DNA of 64,000 nucleotides, from the NCBI GenBank assembly GCA_964586765.1, contig CAZPHN010000010.1, positions 1 to 64,000 on the forward strand. Reading direction: 5' to 3'. The notes under the pieces are model-generated. The model did no database searches, had not been told where the DNA came from, and worked only from the letters and a program-made list of their open reading frames with translations. This document shows positions 26,852 to 36,703 of the stretch, in pieces. The DNA is from UBA3263 sp964586765. GTDB lineage: Bacteria > Bacteroidota > Bacteroidia > Bacteroidales > Muribaculaceae. Numbering within the stretch: position 1 is the first letter of the stretch; each line of letters begins with the position of its first letter. The translations under genes were made by a program, and so were the position numbers.

Positions 26852-28240
26852 TTAACGGGGAGCAAGAGCGGATTCTATAGCCATCAGGTCTGAGCGCAAC
26901 TGAGGCTCTGTTGCCAGACGGTTTTCAATAGCGTGAACGGCGTGAAGCACCGTTGCGTGCGTACGACTCAACCGCGCGCCAATCGACGCCAAGGGAAGAG
27001 TGGTAAGTTTTTTAGTCATATACATTATTATCTGACGTGCGTCGCTGATATCGCGGCGGCGGCTCTTGGTGAACAGGACGTCAGACTCAATTTTATAATA
27101 TGAGCTTACCTGCTCGGCAATCATCTCGAAATTGATGGTATGACGGCGGATTTTCACCGCATTTTTGAGCACATCACGCGCCAAAGCAACATCTATAGGA
27201 CGATTTTCAACCGTTGCGTGAGCCATAAGCGAAACAACGATGCCCTCAAGTTCACGGAACGATGAACTGCAATTCTCGGCAATAAACTCGATAACCTCAA
27301 CGGGGAGATTCAAACCATCCTGCTCTGACTTGCGTGTAAGCACCTTTACGCGCATATCATAATCCGGACGGAAAAGCTCGCAGGTCATACCCCACTTGAA
27401 GCGGGAAAGAAGGCGTTCCTCCATGTTTTCCATTTCCGACGGACGTACATCTGACGTCAGGATAAGCTGCTTGCCGTTAAGATGGAGATGGTTGAATATA
27501 TGGAAGAACTGACGCTGAGTGCCGGGTTTGCCTATAAGGTCCTGAATATCATCAATAATTAATGAGTCAATGCTTTGATAAAACTCAATAAAGTCATTGA
27601 TACGTCCGCGAGCATTTGCTGCTGTATACTGACTTTCAAACAGACGCGCGGTTACATAAAGGACGCGACGCGCAGGCATCTGCTCCTTGATACCGATACC
27701 GATAGCCTGTGCCAGATGCGTCTTGCCGACTCCCGGAGGTCCGAACACAAACAAGGGGTTATAGGTCTGGCTAAGCGGATTCTTACATATAGACTGACCG
27801 ATAGTAGCCGCAAGTTTGTTACACTCGCCCTGACAGTAGTTCTCAAAATTGTAACGGGGGTTGAGCTGAGAGTCAAGCGTATCTTCTGCAGACCTACTTA
27901 TAAAAGGATTTGCACCCTTTCCGCGGGTATTAACCGCCGACGACATATCCGAACCGGACATAACCACCGAAGTGTCCGGCTGATCTTTGACCACCTGATA
28001 TTGATAGAACAGCTTTACCGAAGGACCGTAAACATTATTCAGCGTCAATTTAAGCAGACGCAGATAATGTTCTTCAAGATAATCCTTGAAGAATTCTGAA
28101 GGAACACCGAGATAAAGGCAATCACCCTCATACTTTAGAAAAGTAATAGGACGAAACCAGTTCTCAAACTGTGCTGCGGGAAGATTGTCCTGAAACTTAT
28201 GCAGACACCTCTCCCATTGCTCATTTACAGCAATTTCCAT
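26852..28240 (-). CDS. dnaA: Chromosomal replication initiator protein DnaA
   Basis: All four domains are visible in 462 residues: the N-terminal helical domain with the FENWFRPITF motif, a short linker, the AAA+ core with Walker A GPPGVGKT at 167-174 and Walker B SLIIDDIQDL, and the C-terminal DNA-binding helix-turn-helix with SRTHATVLHAVHAIENRL. It opens the origin by binding DnaA boxes as an ATP-bound filament. Next is the candidate origin region upstream. Confidence 0.96.
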   Translation of the reverse strand: MEIAVNEQWERCLHKFQDNLPAAQFENWFRPITFLKYEGDCLYLGVPSEFFKDYLEEHYLRLLKLTLNNVYGPSVKLFYQYQVVKDQPDTSVVMSGSDMSSAVNTRGKGANPFISRSAEDTLDSQLNPRYNFENYCQGECNKLAATIGQSICKNPLSQTYNPLFVFGPPGVGKTHLAQAIGIGIKEQMPARRVLYVTARLFESQYTAANARGRINDFIEFYQSIDSLIIDDIQDLIGKPGTQRQFFHIFNHLHLNGKQLILTSDVRPSEMENMEERLLSRFKWGMTCELFRPDYDMRVKVLTRKSEQDGLNLPVEVIEFIAENCSSSFRELEGIVVSLMAHATVENRPIDVALARDVLKNAVKIRRHTINFEMIAEQVSSYYKIESDVLFTKSRRRDISDARQIIMYMTKKLTTLPLASIGARLSRTHATVLHAVHAIENRLATEPQLRSDLMAIESALAPR

Positions 28241-28279
28241 TTTAAGCAGTTCGGATTGATTAGTTTATTGGTGGTTAAT

Positions 28280-28400
28280 TACAGATGCAAATTACGCTTA
28301 AAAAAATAAAAAAAACAATTGAAAAAAAATTTGGATTTTGAAAAAGTTATCAACAATGCTGTAAATCAACAAGTTATAAAGTTATTAACAATTCCAACGC
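28280..28400. other. Candidate replication origin region upstream of dnaA
   Basis: The 318-base gap before dnaA contains a long A/T stretch at 28290-28335 with many A-tracts and two DnaA-box-like sites. TTATCAACA lies at 28347-28355 and TTATTAACA at 28382-28390, each one or two mismatches from TTATCCACA. AT-rich DNA beside DnaA boxes is the usual layout of oriC. Many Bacteroidetes origins lie elsewhere, so this is tentative. No gene is present. Confidence 0.35.
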
Positions 28401-28505
28401 TAACCTTTTGTTTTTCAATATTTTAGCCGACGCCATCCGTGAAACATAAAAAGACATGATTATATATAAATCAACGACATTCCCACTACTTATCGGCATT
28501 TAACG

Positions 28506-28541
28506 ATAATGGGGCGATTGTTTCACCAATCGCCCCATTAT
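28506..28541 (-). terminator. Strong hairpin after the MCE gene
   Basis: ATAATGGGGCGATTG pairs perfectly with CAATCGCCCCATTAT over 15 bases with a six-base loop. It begins 18 bases after the end of the MCE gene in its direction. The following T-run is weak, so termination efficiency is uncertain. Confidence 0.65.
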
Positions 28542-28558
28542 TTAGACTTAGTATAAAT

Positions 28559-29452
28559 TTAGAAAACGCTGAATTTCAGATATCGTTTGGGCTGACGTTT
28601 AACATCAACAATCAGAGAGTCAAGCGAAGCGACGGTAGCGTTCAAGTTGTTATACAAACCCGGGTCGTTGACAAGCATTCCAAGCGATGAATCCTTAGAC
28701 TGGAGCTGTGCGGTCAACTGCTTAAGATTTGCGGAAATAACCTCGACATTCGCCATGGTCTGTTCAAGCGGGAGCTCATTAAGCGTTCCGGTCAGCGAGT
28801 CAAGCTTAACTGACATATCAGCAAGATTAGTTACCGTCTCCGACGCCTTATTAACAACACCGGGAAGCGGTTTGGATGCCGCCGAAAGATTTGCCGCAAG
28901 TACATCAAGTTCTCCTGAAATCTTATCAAGGCGGGAAAGAGCGGCATGGAGTGAAGGGTCAGTAACAACCGCAGTGAGTGCCTGAAGGAGAGAATCAACC
29001 TTAGGGAGGACAGCCACGACCTCCGGCATAAGCTCTGCCTGAACGTTATCCATAAGTCCGCCGGCAAGACGACCCTCAAGAGTTGACCCAACCGGTGCAT
29101 AGGTCTCAGACTTAGGCATGTCAAGCGAAATGGTTGCAGTACCAAGCAAATCGGAGCCAAGAACAGCCACGGTTCCTTCGGGAATCTTTAGCGCAGGGTC
29201 AAGAGCCAATTCTACCTTAACATGACCGGGATTGTCATATTCATAATTCATTTCGCGCACCTGACCGACCTTGAATCCATTGGCAGTTACGGGAGCGGAT
29301 ACATTCAACCCCGTCACAGACTCATAACTCACGAAAAAATAGTTCGAGGTATGAAAAATATTAATGCCCTTAAGATAGTTGATTCCAAAAAACAGAACCA
29401 AAAGCGCGACTACAGCAGAAATGCCTATGTAGACTAATTTCTTTGACTTCAT
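28559..29452 (-). CDS. MCE/MlaD domain protein
   Basis: The 297-residue protein starts with one membrane helix (about 7-26). An MCE domain then spans about 35-115 with FFVSYESVTGLNVSAPVTAN and GFKVGQVREM. The rest is a long helical region with regular leucines, suited to forming a barrel across the periplasm. MCE proteins bind lipids for trafficking between inner and outer membranes and work with an ABC transporter. MlaF and MlaE homologs lie at 37-38.7 kb on the same strand. It follows the amidase gene by 38 bases. Confidence 0.85.
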   Translation of the reverse strand: MKSKKLVYIGISAVVALLVLFFGINYLKGINIFHTSNYFFVSYESVTGLNVSAPVTANGFKVGQVREMNYEYDNPGHVKVELALDPALKIPEGTVAVLGSDLLGTATISLDMPKSETYAPVGSTLEGRLAGGLMDNVQAELMPEVVAVLPKVDSLLQALTAVVTDPSLHAALSRLDKISGELDVLAANLSAASKPLPGVVNKASETVTNLADMSVKLDSLTGTLNELPLEQTMANVEVISANLKQLTAQLQSKDSSLGMLVNDPGLYNNLNATVASLDSLIVDVKRQPKRYLKFSVF

Positions 29453-29490
29453 AATTTAAAATATACTTTTTTTCGGTTTTTTATCTTTTT

Positions 29491-30531
29491 TTACATGACT
29501 CTGGCACCATTCTGCCATTTAATAATGAAAGCCTGAGGAAATTTCTTACGTACTTGGGCGGCATACTTTTCAGCGTCAGCCTCAGTCTTGAAATCGCCGC
29601 CTGTGGTATATTTATATAGACCTCCATGCTGATAATGGTCTACCCGTTCCATTCCCTTGAACGCTGATTCAGGCAGCATCCGGTCGGAGGCAATAAACTG
29701 GACCCGGAAAGTCAGCTCCGAGCTCTCAGAGGGCTCCGAGCTCTCCGAAGGAGGCACCGGCTTCGTCAGGAATCCCGCATGACTGCAGATAGCGTTTGCG
29801 AGTGCCTGCGCCATCTGCTTCTTTCCTTTCTCAGAATGCAGATACTTTTCACACTCGGGATTGCAGATAAAGTCCAACTCAACCAATACAGCAGGCATTG
29901 CCGACGCATGAAGCACCCAAAAACCAGCCTGCAGAACGCCGCGGTCAGCTCGCCCGGCAGTGGAGACAAGTTCTCTCTGGGCAGCTTCGGCAAAACTGAT
30001 GCTATGGTCAAGGTGTTTATTCTGGCTAAGTTCAAAAATAATATAGCTCTCGGTTGAATTCGGGTCAAAACCCTGATAACGGGTTGAAAAGTCAGCCTCA
30101 AGTTCCATTACGGAGTTTTCACGCTTTGCTACCTCAAAGTTAGATGCCGACCGGTGAAGACCGAGGGCATAGACCGACGCTCCGCGGACGTTCTGACGGT
30201 TACGGTTCTTCTTATCAACGGAATTGACATGAATACTGACAAACAAATCACCGTGATTACGATTGGCAATAGCAGCACGCTCCTGAAGGGTGATAAACCG
30301 GTCATCATCGCGTGTCATGACTACCTTAACACCGTCCTGTTCCTTTAATAGCTTACGCAGTTCGAGACCTACGTCAAGATTGATGGTCTTTTCATTCGTA
30401 ATCGCGCCCACCGCACCGTAATCCTTACCGCCGTGACCCGGATCCAATACCACGGTAAAGTCCTTGGCAGAGGCGGAAAACGCCACAGCCAAACACATTA
30501 TTATATATAAGAGAGATACCCTCCGGGGCAT
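29491..30531 (-). CDS. N-acetylmuramoyl-L-alanine amidase with SPOR domain
   Basis: Residues 24-240 form an AmiC-type zinc amidase. Ligands H33 in DPGHGG, E47 in ITNEKT and H101 in SIHVNS are visible, and the catalytic glutamate is in VLVELDFICN. A signal peptide precedes it. A short Ser/Pro/Glu-rich linker leads to a C-terminal SPOR domain (about 268-346, with VQFIASD and ADAEKYAAQVRKKF), which binds denuded septal peptidoglycan. The enzyme cleaves stem peptides from glycan strands during cell separation. The operon with the MCE gene is common in Bacteroidetes. Confidence 0.92.
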   Translation of the reverse strand: MPRRVSLLYIIMCLAVAFSASAKDFTVVLDPGHGGKDYGAVGAITNEKTINLDVGLELRKLLKEQDGVKVVMTRDDDRFITLQERAAIANRNHGDLFVSIHVNSVDKKNRNRQNVRGASVYALGLHRSASNFEVAKRENSVMELEADFSTRYQGFDPNSTESYIIFELSQNKHLDHSISFAEAAQRELVSTAGRADRGVLQAGFWVLHASAMPAVLVELDFICNPECEKYLHSEKGKKQMAQALANAICSHAGFLTKPVPPSESSEPSESSELTFRVQFIASDRMLPESAFKGMERVDHYQHGGLYKYTTGGDFKTEADAEKYAAQVRKKFPQAFIIKWQNGARVM

Positions 30532-30562
30532 ATCGTTAATAAATTGTTGAAAAAAGTTTTTG

Positions 30563-30570
30563 CAAAATTA
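30563..30570 (-). promoter_or_regulatory. Promoter -7 element for the amidase gene
   Basis: The minus strand reads TAATTTTG followed by C, about 30 bases before the start, divergent from the plus-strand promoter at 30594. Confidence 0.6.
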
Positions 30571-30593
30571 GTAATTTTTGGCGGTTAAAAAGC

Positions 30594-30601
30594 TATATTT
30601 G
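30594..30601 (+). promoter_or_regulatory. Promoter -7 element for gldB-like/dnaB
   Basis: TATATTTG followed by C matches the consensus, 29 bases before the lipoprotein gene. Confidence 0.65.
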
Positions 30602-30630
30602 CACCTGAAAAACGAACTATTTAGCCAAAA

Positions 30631-31494
30631 ATGCCAAGAAATCTGTCTTTTTATCCACTTTTTTTGTTGATTTTCCTGCTCTCGGCGTGTGGAAAGTCAA
30701 CACAAACGGCACCTCACCCCATCCTGCCACCTGATAATGCCGCGCGCGCGCAGCTCCGCGAAATCATAGGTGACACAAGTCGTGCCGACTCGGTTTTTGC
30801 GCCCGATATCGAGCGTCTGCTCCCGCCTCTTGACTCGGTCGAGGCGGTTCTCGGACGTGCATTGGGTCCTGAAAGCGGTGTAAAGCTCTACGGAGTGGTC
30901 ATTCCATTCCGCCAGAGTATCATCACTGCCCCCGGCGGTGTCATATACATCGGACTGAATCACTACCTTGGCAAAGACTATGAAGGATATAAAGGCGTTT
31001 TCCCTTCTTACGTGCGCCACCGCAAGTCGATAGACCGTTTGCCCGTCGACGTGATGCAGGCACGCATGGCGTCACTATATCCGCCTGAATTTTCAGCATC
31101 GCCTACTCTGCTTAACCGGCTTATATACCAAGGCGCACTCCTTGAGGCTGCCAACGAGAAGATTGCCGCTCCAGACTCTACCCTGCTCGGGCTGACTCCA
31201 GATGAATTGAAATGGTGTGAGGAAAACGAAGGTAACATATGGCTGACACTTATTGACCGCAATCTGCTTTATTCAACAGATGCTGCTATAGCGGACCGTC
31301 TTATTCAACCGGCGGCAAATTCGAATATGATTAATGCCAACGCGCCCGGTCAGGCAGTTCTCTATACCGCGCTGAAACTCACACGTGCATACGAAAAGGA
31401 AACCGGAAACACTGCTCGACAGATTCTCGAGAATAAACTCTATAACGATAATCAAACCCTAATAAAATCACAATATGCCCCAGTTCGACAATAA
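30631..31494 (+). CDS. GldB-like lipoprotein
   Basis: The 287 residues start with a lipoprotein signal whose cysteine lies in LLSACGKS. YIGLNHYLGKDYEGYKGVFP and the later LIDRNLLYST resemble GldB, a lipoprotein first linked to gliding motility and found throughout Bacteroidetes, including non-gliding species. A gliding role is therefore not implied. The gene's end overlaps the dnaB start by 20 bases, so dnaB is probably translated from the same transcript. Confidence 0.65.
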   Translation: MPRNLSFYPLFLLIFLLSACGKSTQTAPHPILPPDNAARAQLREIIGDTSRADSVFAPDIERLLPPLDSVEAVLGRALGPESGVKLYGVVIPFRQSIITAPGGVIYIGLNHYLGKDYEGYKGVFPSYVRHRKSIDRLPVDVMQARMASLYPPEFSASPTLLNRLIYQGALLEAANEKIAAPDSTLLGLTPDELKWCEENEGNIWLTLIDRNLLYSTDAAIADRLIQPAANSNMINANAPGQAVLYTALKLTRAYEKETGNTARQILENKLYNDNQTLIKSQYAPVRQ

Positions 31495-33022
31495 CCGCCA
31501 GTTTAACCGCAATAAACCTGTCCATGCTCCAAATCAGGAAATAGGAGGTCGCGTTCCGCCTCATGACAAGGATGTGGAGGAAGCGGTTCTCGGAGCCCTG
31601 ATGCTCGAAAAGGACGCATTCCCTACGGTATGCGACCTTCTTCGCCCCGAAACCTTCTACGAGCCCCCTCACCAGAAGATTTACGCGGCAATCCAGTCGC
31701 TCGGAGCTGAACAGCTGCCCATAGATATGCTGACGGTCACTGACCGGCTGCGTCAGGACAATACTCTCGACGAGGTTGGCGGCGTCCCCTTTATTGCCGA
31801 ACTGACTTCGCGTGTCGCCTCTGCCGCCAACATTGAGTGGCACGCGCGCATTCTTGCGCAGCAGTATCTTGCGCGCGAGCTTATAACCTTCGCCTCAACC
31901 GTCACTAACAATGCTTTTGACTCGAGTCTTGACGTAGACGATGTGCTCCAGCAGGCTGAAGGTCGTCTCTTCGAGCTAAGTCAGCGCAATGTTAAGAAAG
32001 AGGTTGTACAGATTGACCCCGTAATCGCTCAGGCAATTGAGAGCATCCAGACCGCCGCAAACCGTGAAACCGGTCTGAGCGGTCTCAGTTCCGGTTATAA
32101 TGAACTGGATAAGATGACCTCAGGCTGGCAGAATTCCGACCTTATAATCATTGCGGCACGTCCTGCCATGGGTAAGACCGCCATGGTGCTGTCAATGTGT
32201 AAGAACATGGCGGTTAATTTCGGCACACATGTGGCGATTTTCTCGCTCGAAATGTCAAAACTCCAGCTTGTTAACCGTCTGATTCAGAACGTATGCGAAA
32301 TAGAAGGTGAGAAAATCAAATCGGGCAGATTGAGCGAAATAGAATGGCAACAGCTGATGACCCGCATCAAAAACCTTTATTCCGCGCCTATATATATTGA
32401 TGACTCTCCCGGTCTGAGTATTCTCGAACTCCGCACCAAGGCGCGACGTCTGGTCCGCGAAAAAGGAGTGCAGTTCATAGTGATTGACTATCTGCAGCTG
32501 ATGAACGCATCCGGTATGCGATTCGGCTCGCGCGAACAGGAGGTTTCAATGATTTCGCGTTCGCTCAAGGAGCTTGCCAAGGAACTGAACATACCTATCG
32601 TAGCCCTCTCACAGCTCAACCGTTCCGTTGAGTCGCGCTCGGAGGACAAGCGTCCGCAACTCAGCGACCTTCGCGAATCAGGTGCAATCGAACAGGATGC
32701 GGATATAGTTTGCTTCATCCACCGCCCCGAATACTATCTCCACGGAGCGGCGTATGATGAGGCTACTGACAAGCGTGGACTTGCCGAGTTTATAATTGCA
32801 AAACACCGTTCCGGTGCCGTTGGCGACGTTAAACTGCGTTTCCGCGCAAAATATGCGCGTTTTGAAAACTGGAAAGACAACGGAGCAGAGTTCTCGCAAT
32901 CTACCGCAGCCTCCGCCATGAACTCTGGGTTTGCCGACGGTGACCCGCTGGCTGGAAACGTCAAGCCGACGGGAGGCAGCGCGGACATTTCGTCCGCGCC
33001 CGATGAAATTGCCCCGTTTTAA
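31475..33022 (+). CDS. dnaB: Replicative DNA helicase DnaB
   Basis: The 515-residue protein has the DnaB N-terminal domain (VPPHDKDVEEAVLGALMLE) and a RecA-type C-terminal helicase domain. Walker A ARPAMGKTA lies near 228-236, FIVIDYLQLM is Walker B, and LSQLNRSVESR with SDLRESGAIEQDAD are the DnaB motifs H3-H4. The hexamer unwinds DNA at the fork after DnaA loading. It ends in a four-base overlap with the convergent asnA gene. The C-terminal tail is Gly/Ala/Pro-rich. Confidence 0.95.
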   Translation: MPQFDNNRQFNRNKPVHAPNQEIGGRVPPHDKDVEEAVLGALMLEKDAFPTVCDLLRPETFYEPPHQKIYAAIQSLGAEQLPIDMLTVTDRLRQDNTLDEVGGVPFIAELTSRVASAANIEWHARILAQQYLARELITFASTVTNNAFDSSLDVDDVLQQAEGRLFELSQRNVKKEVVQIDPVIAQAIESIQTAANRETGLSGLSSGYNELDKMTSGWQNSDLIIIAARPAMGKTAMVLSMCKNMAVNFGTHVAIFSLEMSKLQLVNRLIQNVCEIEGEKIKSGRLSEIEWQQLMTRIKNLYSAPIYIDDSPGLSILELRTKARRLVREKGVQFIVIDYLQLMNASGMRFGSREQEVSMISRSLKELAKELNIPIVALSQLNRSVESRSEDKRPQLSDLRESGAIEQDADIVCFIHRPEYYLHGAAYDEATDKRGLAEFIIAKHRSGAVGDVKLRFRAKYARFENWKDNGAEFSQSTAASAMNSGFADGDPLAGNVKPTGGSADISSAPDEIAPF

Positions 33023-34038
33023 AGCAGATTTATGCCTGCGGCTTCACAGAGCTCAACCTGCTCGCGCGGCCAAAGGCTTACCTGCACTTCGCCGATATGA
33101 GCCTTTTGAAGCAGCAACATACATAGACGGCTCTGACCTATGCCACCGCCTATACTCAGCGGGAGGTCTCCCTCAATCAACCGACGGTGAAAATCGCGCT
33201 CAAGGAAATGAGTCTTGCCTTCAAGCTCAAGCTGCAGCTTGAGTGCGTCGGCATCCACGCGGATACCCATCGACGAAAGCTCAAAAGGAATGTCGAGCAC
33301 ATGGTTCCATACTATTATGTCGCCGTTAAGTCCTCCGTTGGTGGTCCAGTCATCATAGTCGGCAGCACGCCCGTCATGTTTCATACCGTCAGATAGCTTT
33401 CCGCCAATGCCGCGGATAAACACCGCGCCATACTCACGCGCTACTTCCCGCTCACGCTCCTTAGGCGACAGTCCGGGGTATTTCTGCAGCAGCTCCTCAG
33501 CCGTAATGAATGAAATCTCATCGGGAAGGTAGGGAGTAATGTGAGGATGCGTTCTGTAAACATCCATTTCCGTACGTTTAACGGCAGAATAAATCTTACG
33601 GACCGTATCATAGAGATAGCTTACCGTGCGCTGCTTGGGGCTGATGGTCTGTTCCCAGTCCCACTGGTCGACATAAAGCGAATGGATATTGTCAAGCTCC
33701 TCTGTTGTACGGATTGCGTTCATGTCAGTATATATGCCGAACCCGGGGGCAATCTCATAATCGCCCAACTTCATGCGTTTCCACTTGGCAAGCGAGTGAA
33801 CAACTTCGGCACGCGCATTTCCCATATCGGCAATCTCAAAACTAACGGGCGGCTCTACTCCGTTGAGGTCATCATTTATACCGGTGCCGGAAAGAACAAA
33901 TAGCGGTGCGGTAACCCGTCGGAGGTTCAATTCCTCGGAGAGTGTGCGCTGAAACGAGTCCTTGATAAGTTTGATGGCTACCTCAGTATTTTCGGGAAGC
34001 AACTTGAGCTTATAGCGTTTAGGGATAACGAGTGACAT
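33019..34038 (-). CDS. asnA: Aspartate--ammonia ligase
   Basis: AsnA makes asparagine from aspartate, ammonia and ATP. From the start MSLVIPKRYK (34038) the protein has 339 residues, close to the 330 of E. coli. Class II-like motifs are visible: SGTGINDDLNGVEPPVSFEI early, and LPLSIGGGIGQSRLCMLLL near the end. The earlier methionine at 34074 would add 12 residues that overlap the promoter, so it was not chosen. Confidence 0.92.
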   Translation of the reverse strand: MSLVIPKRYKLKLLPENTEVAIKLIKDSFQRTLSEELNLRRVTAPLFVLSGTGINDDLNGVEPPVSFEIADMGNARAEVVHSLAKWKRMKLGDYEIAPGFGIYTDMNAIRTTEELDNIHSLYVDQWDWEQTISPKQRTVSYLYDTVRKIYSAVKRTEMDVYRTHPHITPYLPDEISFITAEELLQKYPGLSPKEREREVAREYGAVFIRGIGGKLSDGMKHDGRAADYDDWTTNGGLNGDIIVWNHVLDIPFELSSMGIRVDADALKLQLELEGKTHFLERDFHRRLIEGDLPLSIGGGIGQSRLCMLLLQKAHIGEVQVSLWPREQVELCEAAGINLL

Positions 34039-34071
34039 GTCTTTTTCAATAAATAAGTGAATATTTTGCCG

Positions 34072-34079
34072 CAAAAATA
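34072..34079 (-). promoter_or_regulatory. Promoter -7 element for asnA
   Basis: The minus strand reads TATTTTTG followed by C, about 33 bases before the chosen asnA start. Confidence 0.55.
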
Positions 34080-34165
34080 CAAATAAATCCTTTTACGGAC
34101 AAACTAATATGATTTTTGATGCGTTATATTAAGGTAATTTTATATACCAAATTCAAAAAACTATA

Positions 34166-35026
34166 ATGAAACTGACTAAATTCTCGGGTGTCGCCCTACT
34201 TGCAGCCACCCTGATGTCTGTAATGACAGCTTGTTCCGATGACAAGAATGAACCGGATGACTCCATTATCATCAAGGATGACAATGGAAATATATCGCTG
34301 ACCATCAAAAATCCTGAAAAATGGGTGGCAGCAGCAAAAAAAGTTGCATCGGAGCTCCATGAGGATGCCGTCGAGCAGCTTAACGACTGGATGACCGAAG
34401 AATCTATAAAACTGAAAACGCAAGCATCCTCAGAGAGCATAGATGATATCATCGATGAATGTGCTGATGAAGCAAACGATATAGCTACCGACAAGATTCC
34501 CTCGCCACTGGCAATATTCACCACGGGCGATGACTGTTTAGCAAGTATCGGCTCAATCCGCAACGTCCTTTTAGGCTCATTGGACGGAACCATAAATCAA
34601 GCCTCCATCATGGCGACGGTTTCCGTTGCAAATCCGGCTCTTGCCCAGAAAATTGCAGCCCAGCTTGCCGATGCCGCTGCGAAAATCCAAGCTATTCCCG
34701 CTCCGCTCAAGCAGAATGCCAATTCTACCGAAGCTAAAGCTGCCATTTCAGCATGTCTGACCCTCGAAACCACACTTCGCACCGAGGTTCAGCCTCTTTT
34801 CCGCTCAATGACCGGTATGGATGAGCAACAGCGCGCCATAGTAACTCAGTATGCCGACGGAGTTGTCACTCCTTCCGTGACAGCCGCCAAGACAGCTGCC
34901 GATGAACTGCTTGCTGCAGTTAACGCCCTGCCGTCATCACCCACTGAACAACACATTCAGGCGGTCATCGCCGCCTATATCAAGGCTCGCGGAGCCCTTG
35001 ACCTCTGCGCCGCCTTCATTGACTAA
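34166..35026 (+). CDS. Helical lipoprotein of unknown function
   Basis: The 286 residues begin with a lipoprotein signal (SVMTACSDDKNEPDD), an acidic linker after the cysteine suggesting surface or periplasmic exposure. The rest is alanine-rich and almost wholly helical, with heptad-like runs and a long C-terminal AKTAADELLAAVNALPSSPT stretch. No known domain is evident. It stands alone between divergent asnA and a shared terminator. Confidence 0.65.
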   Translation: MKLTKFSGVALLAATLMSVMTACSDDKNEPDDSIIIKDDNGNISLTIKNPEKWVAAAKKVASELHEDAVEQLNDWMTEESIKLKTQASSESIDDIIDECADEANDIATDKIPSPLAIFTTGDDCLASIGSIRNVLLGSLDGTINQASIMATVSVANPALAQKIAAQLADAAAKIQAIPAPLKQNANSTEAKAAISACLTLETTLRTEVQPLFRSMTGMDEQQRAIVTQYADGVVTPSVTAAKTAADELLAAVNALPSSPTEQHIQAVIAAYIKARGALDLCAAFID

Positions 35027-35031
35027 ATAAA

Positions 35032-35076
35032 TTAAGCCCCGAAGCCTACAATAACATAAAAGACTTCGGGGCTTAA
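35032..35076. terminator. Bidirectional terminator hairpin
   Basis: TTAAGCCCCGAAG pairs perfectly with CTTCGGGGCTTAA over 13 bases. It sits between two convergent genes and probably ends both transcripts. Confidence 0.8.
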
Positions 35077-35082
35077 AGTGTA

Positions 35083-36699
35083 TTATTTGGTCTCTCCTAT
35101 GGTTAAGCTATCGGTTTTGACCGGATTAGAAGACAGCTTGAAACTTAATGGCAATGTATACCATACGTTAACCGGTTCGCCATTCATCTTGCCCGGTTCA
35201 AAGGCGGGCATCGACTTGATTACTCTTATAGCTTCGGCATCCAACTCTGGACTAACACCGCGAACCACCTTAACTTCGCCTATCGAGCCATCTTTCTTTA
35301 CGACAAACTGAACGGTCACGCGACCTTGGATATCATTTTTTGCCGCTTCCTCAGGATAACGCATATTTCTGGTTAGAAATTTATACATTTCCATATCACC
35401 ACCCTTGAATTTAGGGGCAACCTCAACAGCAGTAAAGACCTTTTCGTCTTTATTTACGTTCCTTTCTCTTGGCGTCAGTCCAACCGGGTCATCAACCACA
35501 TCGACAATAGAAATTTTTTTAGCCTCGCCGGTTGAGTCATTTTCATAAAGCATTGCCTTTGATGGATTACCGGTTGGCTTAACATAATAAAGGACCTTTC
35601 CTTCTCCCGACGGGACCTCTGCAACTACATTTTTAGATGTAACCATAATATCGTTACGTCCATCGGACTTAATTACTGCAATTGAATCGACGATATCCGG
35701 ATTTATTGACTCCAATGATTCTACTTTCTTACCGTCAAGATAGACATTGGGCTTGTCAGAGGAGGTTTTCTTTTTTTCCGAAACGACTACCTTTGCGGGC
35801 ATTGTTGAACTAACCTTTGAGGCAAGTACCGGAGAAGAGGCGAGCGCGATAACTGTTATGGCTGCCGGAACGAGCGTCAGGCTGCGGAGCAAGCGGTGAC
35901 GCATTGGAGATTTTTTCTGCATCATAATAATACGTGATTTAAGTGAATGATTATTTATGCAATCGGCAACGGAGTTCGCGAACCTCCGTCCGGATGCTTT
36001 AGAAATAAGTAACATCTGATATTCTTTGGCGTCAAAACCCGCGGCAAGCACCGCGCGGTCGGCGGTATATTCATGGGTTGACTGAAGTTCGCGCCTGATA
36101 AGCCGCACTGCAGGACAATACCACGTCAGGCATCCCAATAAATTCATGAACAGAAGGTCAAGCCAGTGGTGAGCCACCCGATGGGCAGACTCATGCGTCA
36201 AAAGCATCTCACCATAGGATTCATAATCCTTTCGGCTCATTATTATATATCCACCCCAAGTAAACGGAACAATATCCTCTTTATAGCTCAAAAGTACATT
36301 ATCTTTACGCTCCGAGCGGGAAATAAGCATCAAAATCCGCGTAATGGTGACCAAAAGCTGACAAACTGCGGCAACCAGACCTATAATATATATAGTGCCG
36401 CAAACACCCCACCAGTTAATTTCCCATACGGGACGTTCAATCCGGCTAGGCGACACATCAGTGATGTCGACCATCGCCACGGGCATATCAACCGGAGCCT
36501 CAACAGTAATGACCGGTCGTGTCTGCCATCCCACAAGGAGCGGCACGGCGGAAGCCAAGACCACGGTCAGCACACTGCCGATTATCGCCACGCGTCCGTA
36601 GCGGGTCATGCCGACACGACTGAAACGGATTGCAAAATACATCAGCAGGAGACCGACGCTGCAAATCAGCGAATATATAAGGAGATTTGAAATGGTCAT
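35083..36699 (-). CDS. BlaR1-type M56 peptidase with TonB C-terminal domain
   Basis: I start at MTISNLLIYS (36699), just after the regulator gene. The 538 residues hold four membrane helices (about 4-24, 38-58, 100-120 and 285-305) and the zinc motif HESAH at 169-173. From about 430 comes a TonB C-terminal domain with PEEAAKNDIQGRVTVQF and AIRVIKSMPAFEPGK. M56 proteins sense an envelope signal and cleave the BlaI repressor. No penicillin-binding sensor domain is present, and the TonB-like tail may contact outer membrane partners. Confidence 0.85.
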   Translation of the reverse strand: MTISNLLIYSLICSVGLLLMYFAIRFSRVGMTRYGRVAIIGSVLTVVLASAVPLLVGWQTRPVITVEAPVDMPVAMVDITDVSPSRIERPVWEINWWGVCGTIYIIGLVAAVCQLLVTITRILMLISRSERKDNVLLSYKEDIVPFTWGGYIIMSRKDYESYGEMLLTHESAHRVAHHWLDLLFMNLLGCLTWYCPAVRLIRRELQSTHEYTADRAVLAAGFDAKEYQMLLISKASGRRFANSVADCINNHSLKSRIIMMQKKSPMRHRLLRSLTLVPAAITVIALASSPVLASKVSSTMPAKVVVSEKKKTSSDKPNVYLDGKKVESLESINPDIVDSIAVIKSDGRNDIMVTSKNVVAEVPSGEGKVLYYVKPTGNPSKAMLYENDSTGEAKKISIVDVVDDPVGLTPRERNVNKDEKVFTAVEVAPKFKGGDMEMYKFLTRNMRYPEEAAKNDIQGRVTVQFVVKKDGSIGEVKVVRGVSPELDAEAIRVIKSMPAFEPGKMNGEPVNVWYTLPLSFKLSSNPVKTDSLTIGETK

Positions 36700-36703
36700 A
36701 CAG

